Assembly: GCA_900318815.1 (NCBI GenBank)
Contig: ONMA01000001.1
Span: 300,210-364,209, forward strand
DNA from: an uncultured Prevotellaceae bacterium
GTDB taxonomy: Bacteria > Bacteroidota > Bacteroidia > Bacteroidales > Bacteroidaceae
Direction: 5' to 3'
Length of the DNA: 64,000 bases
The stretch's first letter is position 1. Each line of letters starts with the position of its first letter. A program made the translations under genes and the position numbers. This document shows, piece by piece, positions 25,801-35,600 of this stretch. The notes below the pieces were generated by a model. The model saw nothing but the letters and a program-made list of their open reading frames with translations. It was not told the origin of the DNA and did not search any database.

Positions 25801-25948
25801 CCTCGGTGGCCTTATTGGTGAAGGTGACGGCCAGTATCTGCCTGTAGGCCTGTGGATTATCTACCAGCAGGGTGATATACTCAGCCGCCAGCGTGAAGGT
25901 CTTGCCGCTTCCCGCGCTGGCCTCATATACAATTAGTGGTTTTCCCAT
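22814..25948 (-). CDS. addA: AddA-like UvrD-family helicase-nuclease
   Basis: The 1044-residue protein carries the full set of superfamily 1 helicase motifs: Walker A ASAGSGKTFTLA (about 10-21), QILAVTFTNKATEEMK, IMIDEFQDTSTVQW, GDVKQSIYRWRSGD, LEYNYRSCRNIV, IHKSKGLEFPTVI and LLYVAFTRAADNL. The C-terminal nuclease motif is VIIVVDFKFG followed by YHDQVRQYM. It is the ATP-driven subunit of an AddAB complex with the downstream gene. It starts 39 bases after the DUF5686 gene on the same strand. Confidence 0.92.
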   Translation of the reverse strand: MGKPLIVYEASAGSGKTFTLAAEYITLLVDNPQAYRQILAVTFTNKATEEMKTRILSQLFGIWRGLPESKSYTDFVCRKLDISPDYAGRQAGIALHNLLHNYSYFRVETIDSFFQSVLRNLARELDLTATLRIGLNDVQVEEMAVDMLIESLTTTDAELQWLMHYIIENINDDRSWNVIGQIKQFGRTIFRDYYKRESKELQQVMSQEGFFEQYTATLRDIRHKAEKRMKDIAESFFTELEAAGLTVDDFSYGKSGFAGFFLKLREGQFDPSVVGKRVADSVEQPDKWCKKTHPRRLDIYALAEGDLGAILRHGVNEQPRQWRLFKSAELTLRHLNQLRLLESIEKKVREENEKSNLFLLSDTQQLLHELIDGSDSPFIFEKIGAQLEHIMIDEFQDTSTVQWQNFKVLLSETMSHAGTKNLIVGDVKQSIYRWRSGDWKLLAGIEGEFGSEMVSRIPLEYNYRSCRNIVSFNNIFFTEAAKIEEVSAYTSVCQQVPEGRPSAGYVDIRLLTGEDYQEQTLRQLCTQVEELLGQGIPASDMAILLRTNAYIPLIANYFMEHLPEVQLVSDEAFRLDASPAVMTIVQAMRLLAHPDNVIAKAYLAKTWAQKPLHTDTLDHMLPTGFDKQKTDLLRMPLFELAERLFTLFHLERLEGQSAYLCAFYDQIAAFADEQQGDLSAFLKEWDETLCAKTIQSPETSGLRLISIHKSKGLEFPTVIIPFCDWRMEHSDILWCKPKETPFNQLPIVPVDYSARQMEGTIYQDDYEEEHRQNTVDNLNLLYVAFTRAADNLFVIGKRGAKSSRSAVIEQVLPLIDLPGAQLSGLDDSEQPLRFTFGTLAHRPHTQKEADGQPNVFLTTPVPLEINLQTFRQKAEFRQSNKSQEFASVADEDDVQKNYIQMGSVLHHVFANIRTTDNVEEALRELENEGILYDETVTREKIETMIRQRFSDPRIADWFSPRWTLFNECTILSIDPQTGQVCERRPDRVMADGEVIIVVDFKFGHPRQTYHDQVRQYMQLLGSMGYDNIRGYLWYVYSNEIEEVR

Positions 25949-25987
25949 AAGAATTATTTGTCAGTTGCTCAAGTTGATGATTATATC

Positions 25988-28132
25988 CTACCATCTTCGG
26001 AATAGCTCGAAGGTGAACTTCGCCGTCATCTCCTGATATTTCACGTTGAGGAAACTGGTAAACAGGCCTACGGAGAAGTAGCGTGTAGTGAATCCGTATC
26101 CCAGCTCGGAGTAGAACCGTGTGTTCTGGATGCTGAGTCCATTCCAGTAGAAGCGCTCGCGCTCGATGTACCGGCCCACGCCGGGAATGAGGAAGGTGCA
26201 GAGCAGGGGCGACTCGTAGGAGATATTCCCCCGGATGTAGTAGCGCGACTCGTTGTAGAGACGGGAGTCGAGCAGCTGGAAGTCACCCGACCAGTCATCG
26301 TCCCAGCCCTCGGGCAGATTGTTGTCGCGGAAGTTGGAGAAGTCCAGGAAGTGGTTCTTGCCCTTGCGGGTGTAGATGCCGGCACCTGCCCGCATGTTGA
26401 TGGTCTGCATGCTGGGCAGTCTGCGCTTGACTGCTACGTCGCCCTCCCATCGCTCATAGTCGATGTTCAGGGGGCCGAACTTGAAGGCGCGTTCATAGTC
26501 AATCGTGAACATGGGGGCCTTTGCCCAGGGTCGCCAGTTGATGGACACGGCTGGGGCAAGGCTCTTAAACACGCTGGGCAGCCCCAAGCGGCGAAGTGTG
26601 TTGTCGTGGATGCCCTTACGGTGGTGGAAGGTAAGACCGGAAGCCACCGTGAGCCAGGGTGTCACCTGTATGCTGTGCGACAGCTGGTACATGAGGTCGT
26701 TGAAGTAGTGCCACTCACGATTGTCTACGGTCTCGATGGATTCGCCTGTTTTGGCAACGATGTCGTTCAGCACGTCACTACTTCCTATGCGGTTGCTCTT
26801 GCTGATGTTCAGATACCACACACCGTTGGACTTGGGGGTGTAGTAGAGCCAGATAGGAATGTCGAAGTAAAAGTCGTGCAGCCTGAACCTGTAGCCGCCC
26901 CTCGGCCTTGTCTTTAGCCAGGTCGTGGGGCTGAAGTGGTATTCGCCCCAGAGTTTCATCTTGTATGTGACGCCCTTTTCTCTGCTGTAGCTGATGTACT
27001 GGGGATTGAGCAGGGGCGAGAGTTCGATGGAACCTCGCTCGTTCTCTGTCTCAAGGCTGTGTATCAGGTTGCTGCCTATGATGTCCCAGCCTATCTCTTT
27101 CCACAGGTCGTGATGTTCGTGCTTGTTCTCCTCTTCCTCTATGGCTTGCGTAGACAGCGTGTCAAAGGGCATGGACGCCTGAGTGAATTGCGGCATGACA
27201 GATGCAAGGGTGGGGTAGAGCGAGTCGACCATGAGGGTGTCGGCGGCTATTGTGTCTGCGGGTTCGGCGTGCAGGGAGTCGTAGATGTGGTAGACGGCAC
27301 TCTCTTCTTCCGAGAGACTGATGGGACGGATGGAGTCAATGAGCTGCCGGTCGCCTTTCACGTCGATGGTGTCGGGCAGGGTGATAGGGCAGTCGAAAAG
27401 GGCGGTGAAGTCGGAGGTGACGTGGTTGCCCGCAAACTTGAACTCAATGCTCGTCTTGCACAGCTTGGGCAGGAGGGCACGCACCCCGTAGTCGCCCTGC
27501 ATGGTCAGCGTGCGGAAGCGTATCATGTCGAACTCACCCTCCATCTCGAGCTGCTCCACCTGTCCTGTAGAGCGGTTGACGATGGCCTTTCCCCTCACCA
27601 GTTGCGTGTTGGGCACGATGCGCGGGCGGAAGTAGAGGCGCACCTTGCCGTTGCCTAAGTAGGCCGACGAATAGACGTAGTGGCGCTTGTTGTCGCGGCT
27701 GAAAGGAGAGAGAATGTGGTCGCCGTAGAGGGTTGTCTCGTAGAGGTTGGGGGTGATGAGTTCGGAGAGAATCGACAGCGTGCGGCGGTTGCGGGGGATG
27801 GTGGTATAGTACACCTGCCTGATGTTCTCGAAGTCCTTGATACTGCGGAAATACAGGCGGCTGTATTGCTCGCTGACGAACGTGCGCTGTCCCTTGGCAA
27901 TGGCATACGTGGTGGGAATGGCCCAGAGGGTGAAGTTGCGCTGATGAGTCTGATAGAGGTGCTTCACATAGACGTTGGTGGCAAAGCCGCGCACCTCATG
28001 CGTGTAGTTGCGCTGGAATGAGAATATCCTTTCCAGCAGAATAGAGTCTTGTCTGCTGGGCTTCGCTAAGGACTTGCAGGTTGCCAGAACCAGCAAGAGC
28101 AGCACAATAAAAATGGGCCGTGAATTTTTCAC
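25988..28132 (-). CDS. DUF5686-type outer-membrane protein
   Basis: The 714-residue protein has a signal peptide (IFIVLLLLVLATCKSLA) that could be a lipobox (LATC), a mixed N-terminal half (about 30-290) and a C-terminal half of alternating beta strands ending in an aromatic residue (FTFELFRRW), as in outer-membrane barrels. The order and phrases such as YSSAYLGNGKVRLYFRPR and WLTVASGLTFHHRKGIH fit the Bacteroidetes DUF5686 family. The role is unknown. It sits between rpoD (40 bases upstream) and addA. Confidence 0.75.
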   Translation of the reverse strand: MKNSRPIFIVLLLLVLATCKSLAKPSRQDSILLERIFSFQRNYTHEVRGFATNVYVKHLYQTHQRNFTLWAIPTTYAIAKGQRTFVSEQYSRLYFRSIKDFENIRQVYYTTIPRNRRTLSILSELITPNLYETTLYGDHILSPFSRDNKRHYVYSSAYLGNGKVRLYFRPRIVPNTQLVRGKAIVNRSTGQVEQLEMEGEFDMIRFRTLTMQGDYGVRALLPKLCKTSIEFKFAGNHVTSDFTALFDCPITLPDTIDVKGDRQLIDSIRPISLSEEESAVYHIYDSLHAEPADTIAADTLMVDSLYPTLASVMPQFTQASMPFDTLSTQAIEEEENKHEHHDLWKEIGWDIIGSNLIHSLETENERGSIELSPLLNPQYISYSREKGVTYKMKLWGEYHFSPTTWLKTRPRGGYRFRLHDFYFDIPIWLYYTPKSNGVWYLNISKSNRIGSSDVLNDIVAKTGESIETVDNREWHYFNDLMYQLSHSIQVTPWLTVASGLTFHHRKGIHDNTLRRLGLPSVFKSLAPAVSINWRPWAKAPMFTIDYERAFKFGPLNIDYERWEGDVAVKRRLPSMQTINMRAGAGIYTRKGKNHFLDFSNFRDNNLPEGWDDDWSGDFQLLDSRLYNESRYYIRGNISYESPLLCTFLIPGVGRYIERERFYWNGLSIQNTRFYSELGYGFTTRYFSVGLFTSFLNVKYQEMTAKFTFELFRRW

Positions 28133-28171
28133 AGCCCAAAATTACTCATAAAATATTGAACAACCAAATTT

Positions 28172-29044
28172 TTACCCCAGATATTTCATAAGAATCTTTG
28201 CATTGCCCGAATCGCGGAGCTTGGCAATGCTCTTTTCGCGTATCTGACGCACACGTTCGCGGGTAAGTCCCAACTGGTCGCCAATCTCCTCGAGCCCCTT
28301 CTCATGGCATCCGATACCAAAGCATTCGCGGATGATGGTAATCTCGCGCTCCTTGAGTACCTTCGAGAGCACGGAGTTCAGCTCTTGTGCCATCGACTCG
28401 TGGTCCACGTGGCGGTCGGTGCGCGAATCCTCGCCCGAGGCCATCACGTCGAGCATGCAATTGTCCTCGCCGTCCTGAAAAGGAGCGTCAATCGACACAT
28501 GGTGGCCGTCGGCCATCATTGACTGCCCAATCTTATCCTCGTCAATATCGGTGGCTTCGGCCAGCTCGCTCACCGAGGGATGACGCTGGTTCTCCTGCTC
28601 GAACTTGTTGATTTCGTGATTAATCTTGTTGAGCGACCCCACCTGATTGAGCGGAAGGCGCACAATACGGCTCTGCTCGGCAATGGCCTGCAGGATGCTC
28701 TGGCGAATCCACCACACCGCATACGAGATGAACTTGAAGCCGCGTGTCTCGTCAAACTTCTGAGCAGCCTTAATCAGACCGATGTTTCCCTCATCAATAA
28801 GGTCTGTCAGCGTGAGTCCCTGATGCTGGTACTGCTTGGCTACAGACACCACGAAACGGAGGTTAGCCGTAACAAGTTTGTCCTTGGCACGCTCACCTTC
28901 TATGCCGCCCTTGCGGATTTTCTGCGCCAGTTCAATTTCTTCGTCGATGCTAATCAGGGGGGCACGACCGATTTCTACAAGATACTTGTCAAGCGCTTCG
29001 CTGGAGCGGTTGGTAATACTCTTCTGAATTTTTAGCTGTCTCAT
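28172..29044 (-). CDS. rpoD: Primary sigma factor (sigma-70/SigA, Bacteroidetes short form)
   Basis: The 290-residue protein lacks region 1.1, as usual in this phylum. Region 1.2 is at the start (SSEALDKYLVEIGRAPLIS), region 2 at about 60-130 (NLRFVVSVAKQYQHQGL, DLIDEGNIGLIKAAQKFD, FISYAVWWIRQSI), region 3 at about 140-210, and region 4.2 at the C-terminus (LEEIGDQLGLTRERVRQIRE). It should recognise the TTTG/TAnnTTTG promoters seen across the window. A promoter of that type lies upstream at 29117. Confidence 0.95.
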   Translation of the reverse strand: MRQLKIQKSITNRSSEALDKYLVEIGRAPLISIDEEIELAQKIRKGGIEGERAKDKLVTANLRFVVSVAKQYQHQGLTLTDLIDEGNIGLIKAAQKFDETRGFKFISYAVWWIRQSILQAIAEQSRIVRLPLNQVGSLNKINHEINKFEQENQRHPSVSELAEATDIDEDKIGQSMMADGHHVSIDAPFQDGEDNCMLDVMASGEDSRTDRHVDHESMAQELNSVLSKVLKEREITIIRECFGIGCHEKGLEEIGDQLGLTRERVRQIREKSIAKLRDSGNAKILMKYLG

Positions 29045-29401
29045 CGTCTTTCGTCTTAAAAATGTGTAACTTCTTGATTTGCAAATACGTATATTGATTT
29101 ACCCTTAAAAACGCTGCAAAGTTACAAAAAAAAATGATAAGTTGTATGAAAATTCAGTTAATTTTTATTTAGGAACATACAAAAATGACATATATTATTG
29201 TGCTGTAGGCAAAATTCTTCTTAATGTTCTCACTCCTTTCCTTGTTGCAAATAATCAGTTTTGTCGGTAAAATAATAACAGATTGAAAAAAAATATTGAT
29301 GGAAATTTGAAAAACTTCTTGTTTTTTTTGGTAAGTTGGAGAAAAATTATTAAATTTGCAAACGTAAATAACTAATCACTTAAATTTTAACCGTAAACAT
29401 T
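29045..29401. promoter_or_regulatory. Intergenic region with divergent promoters for rpoD and the AraC-type gene
   Basis: This 357-base A+T-rich gap holds TAACTTTG on the minus strand (29117-29124), about 72 bases before rpoD. On the plus strand are TTTG (29327-29330), 20 bases, and TAAATTTG (29351-29358), about 43 bases before the AraC-type gene. Nothing else is recognisable. Confidence 0.7.
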
Positions 29402-29839
29402 ATGGCCAAGTACAACATTACAGAACCGAAAGAAAAGGAGGCCGCCTATAGAAGCCTGGTCAATCCAAGGCTGATGGACGATCTCAAGGACAGAATCCTT
29501 GAGGTAATCGTCATGCAGAAGAAATTCAAGGACAAGGAGTACTCGGCCCGACGTCTTGCAGAAGATCTTGGTACTAACACCCGTTATATCTCGGCAGTAG
29601 TAAATGTTAAGTTCCACATGAACTACACTTCCTTCGTAAACAAGCATCGCATTGAAGAAGCCATGTCGATTCTGATTGACAAGCGTTACAAGGATTTACG
29701 AATTGAAGAAGTGAGCGATATGGTTGGTTTCTCCAACCGCCAGTCGTTCTATGCATCGTTCTACAAGCTGACGGGTATTACTCCCAAAGAGTACCGCATC
29801 CAGTATGCCCAGCTTCACTCCTCATCCAAGAAGAAATAG
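29402..29839 (+). CDS. AraC-type helix-turn-helix DNA-binding protein
   Basis: The 145-residue protein has no sensor domain; residues about 40-138 are a complete AraC double helix-turn-helix (YSARRLAEDLGTNTRYISAV, then RIEEVSDMVGFSNRQSFYAS and YKLTGITPKEYR). The basic tail is HSSSKKK. Such stand-alone proteins are common in Bacteroidales; targets cannot be told. It is followed 12 bases later by the M49 peptidase gene and may be cotranscribed with it. Confidence 0.88.
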   Translation: MAKYNITEPKEKEAAYRSLVNPRLMDDLKDRILEVIVMQKKFKDKEYSARRLAEDLGTNTRYISAVVNVKFHMNYTSFVNKHRIEEAMSILIDKRYKDLRIEEVSDMVGFSNRQSFYASFYKLTGITPKEYRIQYAQLHSSSKKK

Positions 29840-29851
29840 CCTCTTTTTCCA

Positions 29852-31798
29852 ATGGTAGACATTCTCTTTACTGGCGAGCGGTTTGCCGACATACAGCTGC
29901 TCCGGTATTGTCTGGACGGATTCGATAAACTATCCGTCCAGCAAAAGTCGTTAGTATATTTTCTCTCTCAGGCCACTTTGGCAGGCCGCGACATCACTTT
30001 CGACCAGTACGGACGCTATAATCTGCGCATCCGCAAGACGCTTGAAGCCGTTTATACCGACTATCGCATACCACATGCTACCGAGGAGTTCAGCCAGTTG
30101 GCCGTCTATCTGAAGCGGGTGTGGTTCTCCAATGGCATCTATCATCACTACGGCTGTGAGAAGTTTATGCCGGGGTTCTCGGCTGACTACTTGCGGCAAG
30201 TGCTCTATATGGTGAGTCCCGAGCGTCTTCCCTTGCGCGACGGCGAAACTGTCGATGCGCTTTGCGACGAACTATTCCCCGTTATCTTCAATCCCGACGT
30301 GCTGCCCAAGCGGGTGAACAAGGCCGATGGGGTGGACTTAGTAGCCACCTCGGCCTGTAATTTCTACGAGAACGTCAGTCAGCAGGAGGCCGAAGAGTAT
30401 TATGCCACCCTGAAGGACGGGCAGGAGGAACCGCCCTCATACGGACTCAACACGACGCTCATCAAGGGAGCCGACGGCACCCTGACCGAAGAACCTTGGA
30501 CTGCAGGAGGACGTTATGGCAACGCCATCAGTCATATTATTTATTGGTTAGACAAGGCCGCCGGCGTGGCCGAGAATGACAGGCAGCGGCGGGTGATAGA
30601 ATTACTCATAGACTACTATCGAACGGGTGACCTGAAAACCTTCGACCAATACAACATCGAATGGCTGCAATGTCTTGATACTAAGATAGATTTCATTAAT
30701 GGGTTCATTGAGGTCTACGGCGATCCGCTGGGCTTGAAAGGCACTTGGGAAGGCTTGGTGGAATATGTTGATGAGGAAGCTACCGAGCGCACGCGCATCA
30801 TCAGTCGGCATGCCCAGTGGTTCGAGGATCATTCACCCGTTGACCCGCGTTTCCGAAAACCCGTTGTCAAGGGTGTTTCGGCCCATGTCATCCGTGCTGC
30901 CATGCTGGGAGGTGAGGAATATCCCTCAACGGCCATTGGCATCAATCTGCCCAACGCCGACTGGATCAGGGCACGCTATGGCTCGAAGAGCATCACCATT
31001 AGCAACATCACCGAGGCATACGACAAGGCAGCCCGTGGCAACGGCTTCCGTGAGGAGTTCGTTGACGACCCCGCGACGCTGGAAATGATTGAGAAGTATG
31101 CCGATGTGTTAGACAATCTGCACACCGACCTGCATGAATGTGTGGGTCACGGCAGCGGACAGCTGCTGCCAGGCACCAGCTCTGATGCCCTGAAAGCCTA
31201 CGGCAATACCATCGAGGAGGCACGTGCCGACCTCTTCGGCCTCTATTTTGTAGCCGATAAGAAACTGGTTCAGTTAGGGTTGACACCTGATGAAGAAGCC
31301 TACAAAGCCCAGTACTACACCTACATGCTCAACGGACTGCTGACCCAGTTGGTGCGCATCGAGCCGGGACGGCTGATTGAAGAGGCTCACATGCGCAATC
31401 GTGCGCTCATTGCCCGATGGTGTCTGGCTCATAGCAATGCAATGCAATTGTTGAAGAAAAATGGTAAAACTTACTTAAAGATAACGGATTACGCGCAGTT
31501 AAGAAACTTGATAGCACAACTCTTAGCAGAGATTCAGCGCATCAAGAGCGAAGGCGACTATGAGGCTGCCCGACAGATAGTCGAGCAGTATGCCGTCGGC
31601 ATAGACCCACAGCTTCATAACGAGGTTCTTGCACGCTATAAGAAGCTGAATCTGGCTCCCTACAAGGGTTTCATCAACCCCGTCCTGATGCCCGTTTACG
31701 ACAAGGATGGTGTCATCATCGATGTGGAGGTCGACTACAACGAACCTTACGACCACCAGATGCTGCGCTATAGTTCGGAATTTGGAACTTTGATATGA
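29852..31798 (+). CDS. M49-type zinc dipeptidyl peptidase (DPP III-like)
   Basis: The 648-residue protein contains HECVGHGSG (about 428-436), the HExxxH zinc motif with an extra residue that defines family M49, and EEARADLFGLYF (about 453-464) supplying the third ligand. It should release dipeptides from peptide N-termini. There is no signal peptide, so it is probably cytoplasmic, unlike some relatives with secretion signals. The 3' end overlaps the next gene by ATGA. Confidence 0.85.
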   Translation: MVDILFTGERFADIQLLRYCLDGFDKLSVQQKSLVYFLSQATLAGRDITFDQYGRYNLRIRKTLEAVYTDYRIPHATEEFSQLAVYLKRVWFSNGIYHHYGCEKFMPGFSADYLRQVLYMVSPERLPLRDGETVDALCDELFPVIFNPDVLPKRVNKADGVDLVATSACNFYENVSQQEAEEYYATLKDGQEEPPSYGLNTTLIKGADGTLTEEPWTAGGRYGNAISHIIYWLDKAAGVAENDRQRRVIELLIDYYRTGDLKTFDQYNIEWLQCLDTKIDFINGFIEVYGDPLGLKGTWEGLVEYVDEEATERTRIISRHAQWFEDHSPVDPRFRKPVVKGVSAHVIRAAMLGGEEYPSTAIGINLPNADWIRARYGSKSITISNITEAYDKAARGNGFREEFVDDPATLEMIEKYADVLDNLHTDLHECVGHGSGQLLPGTSSDALKAYGNTIEEARADLFGLYFVADKKLVQLGLTPDEEAYKAQYYTYMLNGLLTQLVRIEPGRLIEEAHMRNRALIARWCLAHSNAMQLLKKNGKTYLKITDYAQLRNLIAQLLAEIQRIKSEGDYEAARQIVEQYAVGIDPQLHNEVLARYKKLNLAPYKGFINPVLMPVYDKDGVIIDVEVDYNEPYDHQMLRYSSEFGTLI

Positions 31799-32418
31799 AC
31801 AACGAGCAGAAACAGGAACAGGTAAAGGAGATCAAGCGTTCGTTCCGACAGGTAATGGACGGAGCAACGGCACAGTCGATGCGCCAGAAAGGGCTGCAAT
31901 ACAAACTGAACTGGGGCGCAACACTTCCGCGACTGCGCGAAATGGCCGATGAAATGGGCAAAAACTATGAGTTGGCCATCGCGCTTTGGAAAGAGAACGT
32001 GCGCGAGTGTAAGATTCTGGCCACCATGATTATGCCGCCCGAACAGATGCTTCCCGAGGTGATGGATATCTGGATGGAGCAGACCGACACGGTGGAAATT
32101 GCCGAACAGGCGGCGTTTAACCTCTATCAGTACCTGCCTTTTGCCGCTGAGAAGGCTTTTGAATGGCTTGCTTCGCCCGACGATTTGCCGCAATTGTGCG
32201 GCTACCACATTCTGAGCCGCCTCTTTATGAATGGGCAGGAACCCAACGAGCAAGGCATTAATGAGTTTCTCGACCAAGCACTCTGTGCCTTACAGAGCGA
32301 TAACTTGTCGCTACGTAAGTCGGCCATGCAAAGCGTGTTACACTTCTCTGATTTAGGAATGGTTTATCAGCGTCTTGCGCATTCGGCCATTAAAACGATA
32401 GGACTTGACTTCGTCTGA
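31795..32418 (+). CDS. DNA alkylation repair (AlkD-like HEAT-repeat) family protein
   Basis: The 207-residue helical protein matches the AlkD-like superfamily: paired helices such as PRLREMADEMGKNYELAIALWKEN and MDIWMEQTDTVEIAEQAAFNL build HEAT-like repeats, with a typical early GLQYKLNWG segment. AlkD removes alkylated bases, but many relatives lack activity and substrate residues cannot be checked here. Translation is coupled to the peptidase gene by a four-base overlap. Confidence 0.7.
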   Translation: MNNEQKQEQVKEIKRSFRQVMDGATAQSMRQKGLQYKLNWGATLPRLREMADEMGKNYELAIALWKENVRECKILATMIMPPEQMLPEVMDIWMEQTDTVEIAEQAAFNLYQYLPFAAEKAFEWLASPDDLPQLCGYHILSRLFMNGQEPNEQGINEFLDQALCALQSDNLSLRKSAMQSVLHFSDLGMVYQRLAHSAIKTIGLDFV

Positions 32419-32429
32419 GGTAAGTATGT

Positions 32430-32478
32430 TGTTTGCGAGGAGTAAATGCCATGTTTGCGAGGAGTAAATATGGCATTT
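32430..32478. repeat. 22-bp direct repeat with an inverted pair
   Basis: TGTTTGCGAGGAGTAAAT occurs at 32430-32447 and 32452-32469. It is overlaid by a 9-bp inverted pair, AAATGCCAT (32444-32452) and ATGGCATTT (32470-32478). The position, just after a stop codon and before ileS, suggests a regulator site or a transcript end. Confidence 0.6.
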
Positions 32479-32565
32479 GCTTGTTGTAAGTGTCATCACG
32501 GCTTACACCAATTTATCAAAAAACACACATCTTTTATATTAAACCGTACTTTATTTCTCTAAATT

Positions 32566-32597
32566 TTTGGCGATATGAAGATAAATAATTAACTTTG
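32566..32597 (+). promoter_or_regulatory. ileS promoter
   Basis: TTTG (32566-32569), 20 bases, TAACTTTG (32590-32597), giving a leader of about 45 bases before the ATG at 32647. Confidence 0.75.
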
Positions 32598-32646
32598 CAC
32601 CCTAAAATTTAATAATACGAAAAATTCATACAGATACTTCAAAACA

Positions 32647-35600
32647 ATGGAGAAGAAATTTGCCGAGCACAACGGCCTGAACCTGACACAGGTGAACAAT
32701 GAGATTCTGGAAAAGTGGATGAAAGAAGACATCTTCCATCGCAGCATTGACGAGCGCGAGGGTTGTCCCCAGTTCGTGTTCTTCGAAGGGCCTCCTTCGG
32801 CCAACGGACATCCAGGCATCCACCATGTACTGGGCCGTGCGCTGAAAGACACGTTCAACCGCTATAAGACCATGCAGGGCTTCCAGGTGAAGCGTAAGGC
32901 CGGATGGGACACGCACGGTCTGCCCGTGGAACTGAGTGTGGAGAAGGCTTTGGGCATCACCAAGGCCGACATTGACAACAAGGAGTCGGAGAAATACATC
33001 TCTACTGAGGAATATAATAAGAAGTGCCGTGAGAACGTGATGATGTACACCGCCGAGTGGCGGGAACTTACCGAGCGCATGGGCTACTTCGTCGACTTGG
33101 ACAACCCCTATATCACCTACGACAACAAATATATCGAGACGCTCTGGTATCTGTTGAAGAAGTTCTACGAGAAGGGTCTTCTCTACAAAGGCTATACCAT
33201 CCAGCCCTATTCACCCGCTGCCGGTACGGGTTTGAGCAGCCATGAGCTGAACCAGCCCGGTTGCTATCGTGACGTGAAGGACACCACCTGTACGGCTCTG
33301 TTCAAGATGAAATCCCCCCTTCCTGGGGCAGCAGAGGGTACTTCATGGGGAACGCGGTACTTCATGGCCTGGACAACTACCCCCTGGACGCTGGCCGCTA
33401 ACTCGGCCCTTTGCGTAGGCCCGAAGATTGACTATGTGGCCCTTGAAACCTACAATCCCTATTCGGCAGAACCCATTACCGTAGTGTTGGCCGAGGCCCG
33501 CGTGCCTGCCTACTTCGACACCGCAGCCGAGATCACCGATGGCGGCGAGCTGCCCGAGTTCAAGAAGGGTGGAAAGTTCCTGCCCTACAGAGTCGTAGGC
33601 CGGTACAAGGGAACCGACCTCGTGGACATGGAGTATGAGCAGCTTCTGCCCATGATTCGTCCGATGGGCGAGGCCTTCCGCGTTATTCCCGGCGACTATG
33701 TGACCACCGAGGACGGTGCCGGTATCGTACATATCGCGCCTAACTTTGGTGCCGACGATGCCTTTGTGGCCAAGAAAGCAGGCATCTGCCCCATTGTGCT
33801 TATCGACAAGAAAGGTGCTGAGCGCCCCGTGGTCGATTTGCAGGGCAAGTATTTCGTCATCGAAGACCTCGACCCCAACTTTGTTGCCCAGTATGTTGAT
33901 GTGCAGAAGTGGAGCCGCTATGCAGGCCGCTACGTGAAGAATGCCTACGACGAGACCCTCACCGACAAGGACGAGACACTCGACATCAGCATCTGCATGG
34001 ACTTGAAAGCCGAGGGTAAGGCCTTCAAGATTGAGAAGCATATACACAACTACCCGCATTGCTGGCGTACTGACAAGCCCGTGCTCTATTATCCCCTTGA
34101 TTCTTGGTTCATTAAGAGCTCTGCGTGCAAGGAACGCATGAGCGAACTGAATACGACTATCGGCTGGCATCCTGAGTCGACGGGTACAGGTCGATTTGGC
34201 AACTGGCTCGACAACCTGAACGACTGGAACCTCTCGCGTTCACGCTTCTGGGGCACTCCGCTGCCCATCTGGCGTAGTGAGGACGGCGAGGAACTGTGCA
34301 TCGGTTCGCTCGAAGAGCTTTATGGCGAGATTGAGAAGGCTGTGGCCGCTGGGGTGATGGGTTCGAACCCGCTGAAGGAGAAGGGCTTTGTGCCTGGCGA
34401 CATGAGTCAGGAAAACTACGACCGCATCGACGTACACCGTCCTTACGTGGATTATATCACCCTCGTCAGCCCCACGGGCAAGCCCATGAAGCGCGAGACC
34501 GACCTCATCGACGTGTGGTTCGACAGCGGTGCTATGCCTTACGCTCAGCAGCACTATCCTTTCGAAAACCGTGAACTCATCGACAACGGAGGTGCTTTCC
34601 CCGCCGATTTCATCAACGAGGGCGTCGACCAGACACGCGGCTGGTTCTTCACCTTGCATGCCATTGCCACGATGATTTTCGATTCCGTCGCTTTCAAGAA
34701 CGTTATCTCCACCGGTCTGGTACTCGATGCTAAGGGCAATAAGATGTCCAAGCGCGTGGGCAACGTGGTGAACCCCTTCGAGATGATTGAAAAATTCGGG
34801 TCTGATGCCGTGCGCTTCTATATGATGACTAACTCGGAACCTTGGGACAACCTGAAGTTCGACCCCGAGGGTGTCGATGAAATCCGCAGAAAGTTCTTCG
34901 GAACGCTTTATAACACCTATTCTTTCTTTGCCCTCTATGCTAACGTCGATGGCTTCGACCCCGCTGTTCCGCATGTTGCGACTCAGCTGCAAGCAGCAGA
35001 ACGCCCTGAGATTGACCGCTGGATTCTCTCTTGTCTGAACACGCTGGTGAAGAAGGTGACCAAGGAAATGGACAACTATGACCCCACGCGCGCAGGACGC
35101 CTGATAGACACTTTTGTCAACGACGACCTCTCCAACTGGTATGTGCGCCTGAACCGCAAGCGTTTCTGGGGCAGCGAGATGAGTGCCGACAAGCAATCGG
35201 CCTATCAGACCCTCTATACCTGCCTGTTGACCGTTGCTAAGCTGCTGGCTCCCTTCGCTCCTTTCTATGCCGACCAGCTCTATCGCGACTTGGGCGGCGA
35301 GAAGCAGAGCGTGCATCTAGACGTGTTCCCCGTGGCCGACGAGACGCTGACCGACACCGAACTCGAGGCTCGTATGGAGATGGCTCAGAAGATTTCCTCG
35401 ATGGTACTTGCCCTGCGCCGCAAGGTGAGTATCAAGGTGCGCCAGCCGCTCCAGTGCATCATGATTCCTGCCACCGACGAGCAGAAGAAATACATCGATG
35501 CCGTAAAGAGCCTGATTCTGCACGAGGTAAACGTAAAGGAACTGAAATTTGTTGAGGGTCAGGGCATTCTTGTAAAGAAGGTGAAGTGTAACTTCAGGAC

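Noticed and set aside
34240-35316. 358-codon minus-strand frame inside ileS
   Set aside because: The opposite strand encodes conserved IleS motifs through this stretch; the frame is a shadow.
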